The notes beneath the pieces were generated by a model. That model was given only the letters and a program-made list of their open reading frames with translations. It made no database searches and had not been told where the DNA came from. Shown here in pieces: positions 1-7,227 of a stretch of 10,045 nt of DNA. The first letter of the stretch is position 1. Each line of letters begins with the position of its first letter. The translations under genes were made by a program, and so were the position numbers. The DNA comes from JBOCEF01 sp047610385 (GTDB lineage: Bacteria > Pseudomonadota > Alphaproteobacteria > Rhodobacterales > Rhodobacteraceae), in contig JBLGAC010000075.1 of the NCBI GenBank assembly GCA_047610385.1, forward strand, positions 1 through 10,045, in the 5' to 3' direction.

Positions 1-1
1 G

Positions 2-430
2 GGCATCACCGATTGGCAGTTGGTTGAAGAAATCTCCGGAACGGCAGCGGCGCAGATCAGTTCCAGCAATGACAATGGCATGAACCTGACGCTCACCAAT
101 ACCAACGGGAACGCGCTGAATTCCTTTTACGGCAAGTCGGGTCAGTGGTCGGTGTCCAGCTTTGGCGCTGACGCGGTGCGTGCGGCGATCGTGATCTTGA
201 ATGAACGCGATGACTGGGCGATCTACCTGCTCAGCGATCTGTCGCTTGCCTCTGGTACATGGAGCTTTGCCAAGGGCAATTATATCCAGGATTTCGCCAA
301 GGCTCGGCAGCTGAAATCCTTTCAGATCTATATCTCAACGGAGGTGCCGGTTCCTGCCGCGTTGCCGATGCTGCTGACCGGCATCGCCGGGATCGCTTTG
401 CTGGCGCGCCGCAAGCGCAAAGCCGCCTGA
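2..430 (+). CDS. VPxPA-CTERM sorting domain protein, 3' part (5' end outside the window)
   Basis: The frame is open to the left edge, reading G-I-T-D-W-Q before a TTG at 20, so the true start almost certainly lies upstream. About 142 residues are visible. The body is rich in Ser, Thr, Asn and Gly (for example near S-S-N-D-N-G), as in secreted beta-rich proteins. The last 28 residues form a tripartite sorting tail: a V-P-V-P-A motif, a hydrophobic helix of about 17 residues (L-P-M-L-L-T-G-I-A-G-I-A-L-L-A), and a basic end R-R-K-R-K. This is the VPLPA/PEP-CTERM architecture. In that family the tail directs an exported protein to an exosortase-type membrane transpeptidase and on to the cell surface or extracellular matrix. 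I do not recognise the function of the body. A terminator hairpin follows 23 bases after the stop, so this is the last gene of its transcript. A plain C-terminal membrane anchor is the alternative. Confidence 0.8.
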   Translation, partial: GITDWQLVEEISGTAAAQISSSNDNGMNLTLTNTNGNALNSFYGKSGQWSVSSFGADAVRAAIVILNERDDWAIYLLSDLSLASGTWSFAKGNYIQDFAKARQLKSFQIYISTEVPVPAALPMLLTGIAGIALLARRKRKAA

Positions 431-452
431 TCTGGCCGACGCTGACGCATCT

Positions 453-490
453 GAAACGCCCGCCATCCAGACCCGGATGGTGGGCGTTTC
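453..490 (+). terminator. Strong hairpin terminator after the CTERM protein gene
   Basis: A 16-bp stem pairs 453–468 with 475–490. It consists of GAAACGCCC, one G·U pair (462 with 481), and CCATCC against GGATGG, closed by a 6-base loop. The following bases (GCATTTGC) contain only a short T-run, so it is not a textbook U-tract terminator. Its position between the upstream stop codon and the next gene, and the length of the stem, make transcription termination or 3'-end protection the likely role. Confidence 0.7.
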
Positions 491-552
491 GCATTTGCGC
501 CCCCCGCGCGGGCTGATATCTTTGGCGCGCTAGGGCAGGGGGATTAAACGGT

Positions 553-2079
553 ATGACAGACTGGCGCGCGCAAACTTGGGGGCCGTTGACCCTGCTGTTG
601 TCCTCAGCCGCATCAATGGCGTTGGAGATCGTCGCGGGCAGGGCGCTGGCACCCTATGTGGGCATGTCGCTTTACACTTGGACCACGATCATCGCGGTGG
701 TGCTGACCGGCCTGACGCTGGGCCATTGGATCGGCGGTCGGGCGGCAGACCGCACCGCCGCGCCCGACCGGTTGGCAGGCATGATCTTGATCGTGGCTGC
801 GGTGCTGTCTGCGGTCAGCCTGCCGCTGCTGCGGCTGGCGGCGCCCATGGCCGACGGCGCAGACCCGTTGATGCGGATCGGGGCGCTGTCCATGGCGGCG
901 TTCTTTCTGCCAAGCCTCGCGGCGGGAACCCTGTCGCCGATCCTGACCAAAATGGCGCTGGACGCCGCGCCGCCTGAACGTCGGGGCGCGGTGCTGGGGT
1001 CAATGTTTGCGCTGGGGGCGGGCGGCGCGATCGTTGGCACCCTTGCCGCCGGGTTGGTGCTGATCGCTTGGGTGGGGGCCGCCGGGTCTGTGCTGATCGT
1101 GGCGGCGACCTATGCAGCGCTTGCGCCGCCTTTGCTGGGCGTGCGGCGGGGCGGGGCGTTGCTGGCGCTGATCGGGGTTGGGGCAGGGGCCTTGGCGCTG
1201 CGCGGGATGCCTGATGCCTTTGCGTCGCCCTGCCTTGAGGAAAGCGGCTATTACTGCATCCGGGTCGATGACATCGAAATGTTTGGGCGCCAAGCGCGGG
1301 TCATGGCGCTGGATCACCTTGCTCATGGGGTGAACGACCGGGATGAGCCGCGCCTGCTGCTGTCGCCCTATCTGGCCTTGGTGGATGAGGCCGCGCGCGC
1401 CCGTTTCCCCGGCCCTGGCATCAACGCGTTCTTCATCGGCGGCGGTGCCTACACCTTGCCGCGTGCCTGGGCCGCGCAATACCCTGAGGCCGTGCTGACC
1501 GTCGCGGAAATTGATCCCGCTGTCACCCGCATCGCGCAATCTCGTTTGTGGTTCGCCCCGGACGCGCGCACCACGATCGTGCATCTTGATGGCCGCAGGG
1601 CCCTTGAAACATTGCCTGAAGGTGCCCGGTTCGATGTGATTTTTGGCGACGCGTTTCACGACGTGTCGGTGCCGCAGCATCTGGTGTCAGACGAATTTCA
1701 TGCCGCCGTCGCCGCGCGCCTGCGCCCGGGGGGCTTTTACGCCGTCAACGCCGTGGACCGGTTGCGAGAGCCGCGCTTTGCCCTGTCGCTCGCCAGCACC
1801 CTGCGCACACGGTTCCAGCATGTGGAATTGTGGCTGGACGCATCCGAACTGCGCGGGGGCGAGGCGCGCGCCACCTGGATCATCCTCGCGTCGCAGGACG
1901 GCATGGGACGGACGGAATGGCGCAGCACCCGCGGGGTGGCGCGGGTCTGGGTCAACATCGCGTTGGACGGAATGCTGACCCAGATGCCTGAGGGCGCGGT
2001 GGTGCAGTTGTCCGACGATTTCGCACCGGTGGACCGGCTGCTGGCACCGATGTTGCTGGACGCCAAGCTGTCGGAATAG
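553..2079 (+). CDS. Fused membrane protein / spermidine-synthase-like domain protein
   Basis: This is a 508-residue two-part protein. Residues 1–220 are hydrophobic, with roughly six to seven membrane segments. They begin with L-L-S-S-A-A-S-M-A-L-E-I-V-A-G-R and A-P-Y-V-G, the start typical of 'fused MFS/spermidine synthase' proteins. Residues 230–508 are a Rossmann-type spermidine-synthase/methyltransferase domain. It contains a glycine-rich nucleotide loop G-G-G-A-Y (296–300), an acidic E-I-D after strand 2 (319–321), D-G-R (346–348), and G-D-A-F (365–368) where aminopropyltransferases carry the catalytic Asp. The usual D-P-x-G-P-A segment after that Asp is replaced by H-D-V-S-V-P-Q-H-L, so true spermidine synthesis is doubtful; it may act on another substrate at the membrane. 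The start is supported by a purine-rich AGGGGGA about 10 bases upstream. No partner gene in the window points to polyamine metabolism. Confidence 0.85.
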   Translation: MTDWRAQTWGPLTLLLSSAASMALEIVAGRALAPYVGMSLYTWTTIIAVVLTGLTLGHWIGGRAADRTAAPDRLAGMILIVAAVLSAVSLPLLRLAAPMADGADPLMRIGALSMAAFFLPSLAAGTLSPILTKMALDAAPPERRGAVLGSMFALGAGGAIVGTLAAGLVLIAWVGAAGSVLIVAATYAALAPPLLGVRRGGALLALIGVGAGALALRGMPDAFASPCLEESGYYCIRVDDIEMFGRQARVMALDHLAHGVNDRDEPRLLLSPYLALVDEAARARFPGPGINAFFIGGGAYTLPRAWAAQYPEAVLTVAEIDPAVTRIAQSRLWFAPDARTTIVHLDGRRALETLPEGARFDVIFGDAFHDVSVPQHLVSDEFHAAVAARLRPGGFYAVNAVDRLREPRFALSLASTLRTRFQHVELWLDASELRGGEARATWIILASQDGMGRTEWRSTRGVARVWVNIALDGMLTQMPEGAVVQLSDDFAPVDRLLAPMLLDAKLSE

Positions 2080-2082
2080 GCC

Positions 2083-2739
2083 TCAGCGCTCGATCAGCTC
2101 TGTCGCGGCGGCGCGCAGCAGGGGCAGCCCGTCGCCCTTTTCGGAGGAGGTCACGATGATCTCGGGGAACGCGGCGACGTGCTTGGCCAACTCAACTTTC
2201 ACTTGCTCCACCGTGATGGCCAGCGCGTCGGCTTTCACCTTGTCGGCCTTGGTCAGCACGGTTTCAAAGGTGACGGCTGACCGGTCCAGCAGGTCCATGA
2301 TTTCATGATCCACGGCCTTCACGCCGTGGCGCGCATCGACCAGCACAAACACCCGGAGCAGCGTCTGGCGGCCCGCAAGGTATTGGCGCAGCAAGGCCTG
2401 CCATTTGCGCACCACGTCGATTGGCGCGTTGGCGTAGCCATAGCCCGGAAGATCCACCAGATACGCCGCGCCGCCGAGATCAAAAAAGTTGATCTCCTGC
2501 GTGCGGCCGGGGGTGTTGGACGCGCGGGCGATCGCCTTGCGCCCGGTCAGCGCGTTGATGATCGACGATTTGCCAACATTCGAGCGCCCGGCAAAGCAGA
2601 ACTCCGGCCGGTCGGCGGGGGGCAGCCCGTCCATCGCCACCACGCCTTTGACGAAATCCACCTCGCCGGCGAACAGCTTGCGGCCGCGCTCAATCAGCGA
2701 TTCTTCGACTGGGGCGTTCACTTGGAACTGCATCTGCAT
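2083..2739 (-). CDS. engB: Ribosome biogenesis GTP-binding protein EngB (YihA/YsxC)
   Basis: This is a TRAFAC-class GTPase needed for late assembly of the large ribosomal subunit, acting in the cytoplasm. With the start at 2739 it is 218 residues, close to the usual family size. All GTP-binding motifs are present: the P-loop G-R-S-N-V-G-K-S-S (51–59), switch I with N-T-P-G-R-T-Q (75–81), G3 D-L-P-G-Y-G (96–101), G4 T-K-A-D (163–166) and G5 S-S-E-K-G (198–202). The frame stays open to 2820, but the extra 27 residues overlap the end of the MOSC gene and look unlike EngB. An SD-like GGAGAGAA lies 4 bases before the ATG at 2739, which decides the start. The gene begins 13 bases after the MOSC stop, so the two are very probably co-transcribed. 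Its stop lies 3 bases from the convergent stop of the spermidine-synthase-like gene. Confidence 0.96.
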   Translation of the reverse strand: MQMQFQVNAPVEESLIERGRKLFAGEVDFVKGVVAMDGLPPADRPEFCFAGRSNVGKSSIINALTGRKAIARASNTPGRTQEINFFDLGGAAYLVDLPGYGYANAPIDVVRKWQALLRQYLAGRQTLLRVFVLVDARHGVKAVDHEIMDLLDRSAVTFETVLTKADKVKADALAITVEQVKVELAKHVAAFPEIIVTSSEKGDGLPLLRAAATELIER

Positions 2740-2752
2740 CGGGTTCTCTCCG

Positions 2753-3517
2753 TCAGTCAAACTTGAGGGCGTCGCCGAGGGCGATGTCGCCGCCGCCGCG
2801 CACAAGGCATGCCATGCCAAAATCAGTATGTCCCCAGCCGTCCTGCAGCGCCTGCAGAACGTCGGCGTCGCGCCGCCCCGTTTCAGGGTTGGCGAGGGTG
2901 GCGGAGCAGCGCGCGATCGGTTCCAGCACCGTCAGGCGTGCCTGTCCGATGCGGATGTCGCGGCCCGCCAGGTTCATTTCATCCCAGGCCGGAAGATCCC
3001 GGACCCACAGGTTGCCGCGGAACCGTTCGCGCACAAGGCGCAGGCCCATGCGTGCCGACACGGCGGCAAGGGTGGCATCCGACATCAGCGACACCGTGGG
3101 CTTGCTTGTGTCGGTCAGGCCCCGCGCAGCGCGATACAGGCCAGACGGGCGCGGCATATCTTGGGGGATCAGCGGATCGACCCATGCCAGCAGCGCGCGC
3201 GCGCCGTTATCGGTGCCCGGATCGACCGACAGCGGCGGGCGATCGGGGTGCTGAAACGTGATCGCGCCGCCCCCGCCTGCGCCCGAGGGGCCGCCTTTGC
3301 AGGTCACCGCCATCAGCGTCGGGATCGCGGCACCGCGCAGAAACGTGGTGCAGCGGGCCCAGCCGTCGTCTTCGGCCACAAGGCGTGATCGTTCGTGCAG
3401 CAGCGCCCAGATCCGGTCGCCTTGCATGGTCTGTCCCGCCGTCAGCGCGATGCTCGGCATGGATTCGGCGCCAAGCGCCTTGACCGGATGGCGATGGATC
3501 GCGCTAAGGGTGGGCAT
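2753..3517 (-). CDS. MOSC domain protein (YcbX-like, molybdenum-cofactor sulfur carrier fold)
   Basis: A 254-residue protein with an N-terminal MOSC beta-barrel half (residues 1–100, opening with the typical I-H-R-H-P-V-K-A-L-G and G-D-R-I-W-A-L). The C-terminal MOSC half carries R-F-R-G-N-L (165–170) and R-C-S-A-T-L-A-N-P-E-T-G (203–214). Cys204 sits where MOSC proteins hold the conserved cysteine used for persulfide or molybdenum cofactor chemistry. E. coli YcbX in this family takes part in reductive detoxification of N-hydroxylated compounds, but YcbX also has a ferredoxin domain that is missing here. The substrate and partner therefore cannot be named. An SD-like GGAG lies 8 bases before the ATG. 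yidC lies upstream on the same strand, separated by a hairpin terminator, and engB follows directly. Confidence 0.9.
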   Translation of the reverse strand: MPTLSAIHRHPVKALGAESMPSIALTAGQTMQGDRIWALLHERSRLVAEDDGWARCTTFLRGAAIPTLMAVTCKGGPSGAGGGGAITFQHPDRPPLSVDPGTDNGARALLAWVDPLIPQDMPRPSGLYRAARGLTDTSKPTVSLMSDATLAAVSARMGLRLVRERFRGNLWVRDLPAWDEMNLAGRDIRIGQARLTVLEPIARCSATLANPETGRRDADVLQALQDGWGHTDFGMACLVRGGGDIALGDALKFD

Positions 3518-3560
3518 GGCGACGTCTCCGGGCGGCAGGGAGGGTTCCCTGTCATAAACG

Positions 3561-3592
3561 AAAAAGCCCCCGCCCGCGAGGCGGACGGGGGC
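3561..3592 (-). terminator. Intrinsic terminator downstream of yidC
   Basis: Read on the - strand, a 12-bp GC-rich stem (3592–3581 with 3577–3566) closes a 3-base loop and runs straight into five U residues (3565–3561). One position is a G·U pair in the - strand RNA but an A·C mismatch in the + strand RNA, so the fold favours the - strand. It starts 21 bases after the yidC stop. The MOSC gene follows 44 bases later, so it may act as a partial terminator inside the yidC–MOSC–engB group. Confidence 0.85.
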
Positions 3593-3613
3593 CGATGGCG
3601 GCAGGGCCGCGTG

Positions 3614-5413
3614 TCAGGCGTCTGGCTTTTTCTTACGCTTGAAGCTGCTTTTGACGTTGCCAAAGAAGTCCACGTCCACGCCCTGCGTGCGCATGATCGT
3701 GTATTGCTGGATGAACGTGATCGTGTTGTTCGCAATCCAATACAGCACGAGGCCTGAGGCGAACTGCCCCAGCATGAACATGAACACCCAAGGCATCCAG
3801 TTCATGATCATCGCCTGGGTCGGCTCAGTCGGGGCTGGGTTCAGCTTTTGCTGTGCCCACATTGAGATGCCCAGCAGGATCGGCAGCACACCGATCGACA
3901 GAATCGCAAGTATACTGCCCGCGCCCGGCGCGTCGAAGGGCAGCAACCCGAACAGGTTCAGGATTGATGACGGATCGGGCACCGACAGATCCTCGAGCCA
4001 GCCAAAGAACGGGGCGTGGCGCATTTCGATCGTCACGAACAGAACTTTGTAGAGCGAGAAGAAGATCGGGATTTGTGGCAGGATCGGCAAACAACCCGCG
4101 GCTGGGTTGGCCTTTTCCTTTTTGTAGAGCGCCATCATTTCCTGCTGCAGCTTGGCCTTGTCGGTGCCGCAACGCTCTTTCAGCTTCTCCATCTCAGGCT
4201 GAAGCTTTTTCATCTTCGACATCGAGACATAGGACTTGTAGGCCAGCGGGAACAGCAGCGCCTTGATCCCAAGGGTCAGCACAATGATCGACAGGCCCAT
4301 GTTGCCGATATGGCTGTTGAGGAACACCAGCACATGCGCAATCGGCTTGGTCAGGAAAAAGAACCAGCCCCAGTCGATGCTGTCGTCAAAGCCCGGCGCG
4401 CCAGCGTCGGCATAGGCGTCGATGGTCTTCAGTTCCTTGGCCCCGGCGAACAGCTGGGTCGATGACGACACCTCGGTCCCCGGCGTGACCAAAACCACCG
4501 GCAGGCGCATTTCAGTGCGGTATTCATGACCATTGGCGAATTCGGCGTATTTGAACACGCCTTCGAATTTCTGGCCCGTTTCAGGGATCAGGGTCGCCAT
4601 CCAGTATTTGTCGGTGAAACCGATCCAACCAGATTCCTCAACCTTCACGATTTCCTGGCGCACGCCGGGCCCGCCAGACCCTTCGAGGTCCTCAAGGTCG
4701 CCGTAATCCAGTTCCTTCAGCGTGCCGTCGAACTTGCCGATCGCGCCTTCGTGCAGGATGTAGAAATTCACCGTCTCAGGATCGCCGCGGCGCGCCACAT
4801 AGCCATAGGGCGCCAGACTGACAGCCATTGCGCTGTCGTTGCGCACGGTCTGGCGGATGGTGAACATGTAATTTTTGTCGACCGAAATCTCACGCCGGAA
4901 GGTCAGGCCTTCGCCATTGTCCCATTCAAGCGTGACCGGCGCGTTGACCGACAGCGTATCGCCCGACACCAGCGCCCAATCGGTATTGGGGGTCGGGGTC
5001 TTGGCCGGGGTCTCTGCGGTCGGAAGCCACCCATAGACCACATAAAACGGATGCTGCGCGCCGATGGGCGACAGCAGCGTGACCGTGTCTGAGGTGGGGT
5101 CCTTGGTGACCTGATAATCGCTCAGGTGCAGGTCGTCGATCCGCCCGCCCTTCAGCGCGATGGAGCCGGTGACCCGGGACGTCGCAATCGGCACCCGCGC
5201 CGATTTGGCCAACGCGGCACTGCGGTCGGCAAGCGGCAGACCACCCGTCACAGCCAATGGCCCGGCGTCAGGGGTGCCCAGCGGTGCGGTCTGGCCTTGC
5301 ACCTGCGCAGGTGGCGGCGGTGCCAGTTCCTGCGGGGGGAACATGAAGAACCAGCCCAAGACCACCATGAAGCTGAGGACGGCTGCGATGATCAGGTTTT
5401 TTTGCTCGTCCAT
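3614..5413 (-). CDS. yidC: Membrane protein insertase YidC
   Basis: A 599-residue inner-membrane insertase and chaperone that places membrane proteins in the bilayer, alone or with SecYEG. The domain order is typical of Gram-negative YidC. It has a first membrane helix at 7–25, a Pro-rich linker, and a periplasmic P1 beta-domain to about 345. The conserved five-helix core follows, with H-I-G-N-M-G-L-S-I-I (368–377), the cytoplasmic hairpin Y-K-S-Y-V-S-M-S-K-M-K-K-L-Q-P (392–406) and N-P-A-A-G-C-L-P-I-L-P-Q-I-P-I-F (436–451). A basic tail K-R-K-K-K-P ends the protein. The positive charge in the hydrophilic groove is Lys384 (in L-G-I-K-A-L-L-F-P-L), where E. coli has Arg366. A GGAG lies 7 bases before the ATG. 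A terminator follows the stop. The rnpA and yidD genes that often precede yidC are not seen upstream. Confidence 0.98.
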   Translation of the reverse strand: MDEQKNLIIAAVLSFMVVLGWFFMFPPQELAPPPPAQVQGQTAPLGTPDAGPLAVTGGLPLADRSAALAKSARVPIATSRVTGSIALKGGRIDDLHLSDYQVTKDPTSDTVTLLSPIGAQHPFYVVYGWLPTAETPAKTPTPNTDWALVSGDTLSVNAPVTLEWDNGEGLTFRREISVDKNYMFTIRQTVRNDSAMAVSLAPYGYVARRGDPETVNFYILHEGAIGKFDGTLKELDYGDLEDLEGSGGPGVRQEIVKVEESGWIGFTDKYWMATLIPETGQKFEGVFKYAEFANGHEYRTEMRLPVVLVTPGTEVSSSTQLFAGAKELKTIDAYADAGAPGFDDSIDWGWFFFLTKPIAHVLVFLNSHIGNMGLSIIVLTLGIKALLFPLAYKSYVSMSKMKKLQPEMEKLKERCGTDKAKLQQEMMALYKKEKANPAAGCLPILPQIPIFFSLYKVLFVTIEMRHAPFFGWLEDLSVPDPSSILNLFGLLPFDAPGAGSILAILSIGVLPILLGISMWAQQKLNPAPTEPTQAMIMNWMPWVFMFMLGQFASGLVLYWIANNTITFIQQYTIMRTQGVDVDFFGNVKSSFKRKKKPDA

Positions 5414-5813
5414 CGGAGTCTCCGGACATGGTGCAGGGAAGTTTGGGCGTTGAACAGCCGCACGAAGGTGAGGTCAAGGCTTTTCCGGGTCGCAGCCCCG
5501 TGAGGATGCTGTGTGATCCACGTTTCAGACGCAGTTTTATATGGCGAAATCTGCATCCGCGCACAGGCATTGCGCATCAGCCTTGGCCAAGTCCGCAGGC
5601 CCCCCGACACCCGGTGCATCCCGCCCGCCGGGGACGCGTCCAGCAAGGTGGCGCGGCTGATGCCCGCCAATGCCGGTGCCGCCAGACGCGCCGTGCCCCG
5701 GCCGCCGGGCAGAAAGGCCGTTGTCATCCTATGGCACGCCGTGTTTGGGGCGCGACCCCCTGCAACGCCGTTTCACGATCTGCAAAACTGCGCCAGCATC
5801 AGGGTCGAATCGC
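5414..5813. other. Gap of about 400 bases without a credible gene, upstream of yidC
   Basis: Open frames here (5392–5727 on -, 5428–5934 and 5513–6001 on +) are Arg- and Pro-rich and overlap yidC or the transporter gene. They carry no family signature, and I do not accept them as genes. Visible elements are a likely yidC promoter (5449–5477), an isolated TATAAA on the - strand at 5541–5536, and a small G4/C4 hairpin near 5747–5759. I looked for RnpA and YidD signatures in the - strand translation and found none. The region may be a long yidC leader, the 3' region of the transporter transcript, or decayed sequence. Confidence 0.5.
5449..5477 (-). promoter_or_regulatory. Candidate sigma-70 type promoter for yidC
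   Basis: On the - strand TTGACC (5477–5472) is a near-consensus -35. After a 17-base spacer, TTCAAC (5454–5449) could serve as a weak -10. Transcription would start about 30 bases before the yidC ATG, leaving a short leader with the GGAG ribosome site. The -10 matches only half of the consensus, so the call depends mainly on the -35, the spacing and the position. An alternative -10 is TATAAA at 5541–5536, which lacks a good -35. Confidence 0.4.
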
Positions 5814-7139
5814 CTATGGCCTGGGCAGCAATGCTTTGCCGGCCACACGCCGCACCTTGCCCGGTGCGGCGGCGCGGATGCAGATCGCTGACAGGATCGA
5901 CGCAGCAAAGCACAGCGCAAAGCCCAGCCGGTAGGATCCGGACGCGTCATGGATTGCGCCCATCATCCACGCGCCCAGCCCGCCGCCGATGTTCCCACTG
6001 ACGGAGATCGCCGCGAAGATGCTCGCCAGTCGCTTTCCCGCGAAAATCTCGGCAATCACAGCCCCGAACAGGGCCGCCAGCCCGTAGCCCAGCAGCCCCT
6101 GCGCCCCGACCGCGACCCACATCAGCCATGTGGCGGGCGTGCCCTCCATGACCATGAACGCCACTGAGGCTGTTGCGAAGCCGATGGCTGAAAGGGTCCA
6201 GCACGGCTCCCGCCCGATGCGGTCCGACAGCGCGCCCATGCCGATCTGCCCGACGATGCCGCAAAACGCAGTCATCCCCAACGCGGTGGCTGCAAGCGTC
6301 GGCGAGACACCGACATCAATCAGGAACCGCGTCTGGTGCATCTGGATCGCGTACCAGATGAACAGCCCCAGAAAGAACCCGCCGCTGACCCACCAGAACC
6401 GCGCCGTGCGCAGCGCCAGCCGCAGGGTCCATTCGGTGGCCGCCCAGTCATGATCAACGATCAGCGCGGCGGCGTCGGGCCCGCGCGGCGCGACGCCTTC
6501 CTGCGCGTTCGGGTCACCGTCGGGATTCAGGCCCATTTCCTGCGGCGATCGGCGCTGGAACAGGGCGTTCAGCGGCACGATCACCACCACAATCAGCCCG
6601 GCCATGGCCAGCGCGGCGGTGCGCCAGCCATAAGCTTCGATCCCCGCCTGCATCGCGGGCAGCAGCACGATGCCCCCGACCCCGACGCCAGAAAACGCCA
6701 GCCCCACAGCCAGCCCACGATTGCGCACGAACCAATTGGGCAGGAACATTGAATGGGCGATGTAGCTCATGGCCATCGACCCATTCACCGCCAGCGCGCC
6801 CACGGCGATATAAAGCCCGACCAAGCTGGTCACCTGGGTCAGCGCCGCATAGCCCGCCGCCACCAGCAGCGCCCCCACGGGCAAGGACACGCGTGGCCCC
6901 CAGCGGTCCATCATCCAGCCCACCAGCGGCAGCGTGAGCGTGGAGATCACGAACCCCGCCGCCACCGCGCCGGCAGTGGCGCCAGAGCTCCAACCAAATT
7001 CGTCCAGCATCTGGGGATACAGCAGCGACAGCCCGGTGCGCGCGGTGATCGCCACGCCCATGGTGACGAAGGCGATGGCGATCACGATCCAGCCGTAGAA
7101 CAGGCGGGGGCGCGGGGTGGTTTGGGATGATGCTGTCAT
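5814..7139 (-). CDS. Major facilitator superfamily transporter (OFA/MCT-like)
   Basis: A 441-residue inner-membrane secondary transporter with twelve predicted helices in two six-helix halves. It opens with L-F-Y-G-W-I-V-I-A-I-A-F, a start common in oxalate/formate and monocarboxylate-type MFS proteins. The MFS loop 2–3 motif is G-W-M-M-D-R-W-G-P-R (74–83), and its second-half copy is G-A-L-S-D-R-I-G-R (302–310). A cytoplasmic loop of about 45 residues (195–240) joins the halves. The substrate cannot be read from the sequence; a small carboxylate is only a guess from the family resemblance. The frame is open to 7370, but the added 77 residues are Arg- and Cys-rich and overlap the monooxygenase-like gene. 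I therefore start at 7139, although no clear SD precedes it. The gene lies 88 bases downstream of the monooxygenase-like gene, with a hairpin between them. Confidence 0.9.
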   Translation of the reverse strand: MTASSQTTPRPRLFYGWIVIAIAFVTMGVAITARTGLSLLYPQMLDEFGWSSGATAGAVAAGFVISTLTLPLVGWMMDRWGPRVSLPVGALLVAAGYAALTQVTSLVGLYIAVGALAVNGSMAMSYIAHSMFLPNWFVRNRGLAVGLAFSGVGVGGIVLLPAMQAGIEAYGWRTAALAMAGLIVVVIVPLNALFQRRSPQEMGLNPDGDPNAQEGVAPRGPDAAALIVDHDWAATEWTLRLALRTARFWWVSGGFFLGLFIWYAIQMHQTRFLIDVGVSPTLAATALGMTAFCGIVGQIGMGALSDRIGREPCWTLSAIGFATASVAFMVMEGTPATWLMWVAVGAQGLLGYGLAALFGAVIAEIFAGKRLASIFAAISVSGNIGGGLGAWMMGAIHDASGSYRLGFALCFAASILSAICIRAAAPGKVRRVAGKALLPRP

Positions 7140-7157
7140 AGCGGCGATGGGATGGTG

Positions 7158-7171
7158 CGCGGGCGCCCGCG
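7158..7171. repeat. 14-bp perfect palindrome upstream of the MFS gene
   Basis: CGCGGGCGCCCGCG is its own reverse complement and ends 19 bases before the MFS start codon. It could be an operator half-site pair or a hairpin in the transporter leader. In sequence this GC-rich, chance remains a fair explanation. Confidence 0.35.
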
Positions 7172-7182
7172 TCAAGCGGTGC

Positions 7183-7222
7183 CTGCGCGCCGGGGGTGCG
7201 TGCCGGATGGACCGGCGCGCAG
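7183..7222 (-). terminator. Hairpin directly after the monooxygenase-like gene
   Basis: A perfect 11-bp inverted repeat (CTGCGCGCCGG at 7183–7193 against CCGGCGCGCAG at 7212–7222) encloses an 18-base loop. On the - strand it begins 5 bases after the monooxygenase-like stop codon. No U-tract follows, so it may be a U-less terminator or an mRNA-stabilising fold that separates expression of the two - strand genes. Confidence 0.45.
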
Positions 7223-7227
7223 CGCGC

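Noticed and set aside
1000..1680. 226-codon open frame on the - strand
   Set aside because: It lies antisense to the spermidine-synthase-like gene, is rich in Arg, His and Gln, and has no recognisable domain. It is a typical shadow in GC-rich DNA.
2740..2820. 27-residue N-terminal extension of EngB
   Set aside because: It overlaps the MOSC coding end, and the internal ATG at 2739 has a good SD and matches the family's usual start.
2489..3388. 299-codon open frame on the + strand
   Set aside because: It overlaps both engB and the MOSC gene in antisense. Those two have full family motifs, and this frame has none.
5392..5727. 111-codon - strand frame that could fill the gap before yidC
   Set aside because: It overlaps the yidC start in another frame, shows no signature, and is rich in Arg, Thr and Ala without domain-like pattern. 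No ribosome site decides a start.
5428..6001. Two overlapping + strand frames in the yidC–MFS gap
   Set aside because: Both run into the 3' end of the well-supported transporter gene and are Arg/Pro-rich. No homology is recognisable.
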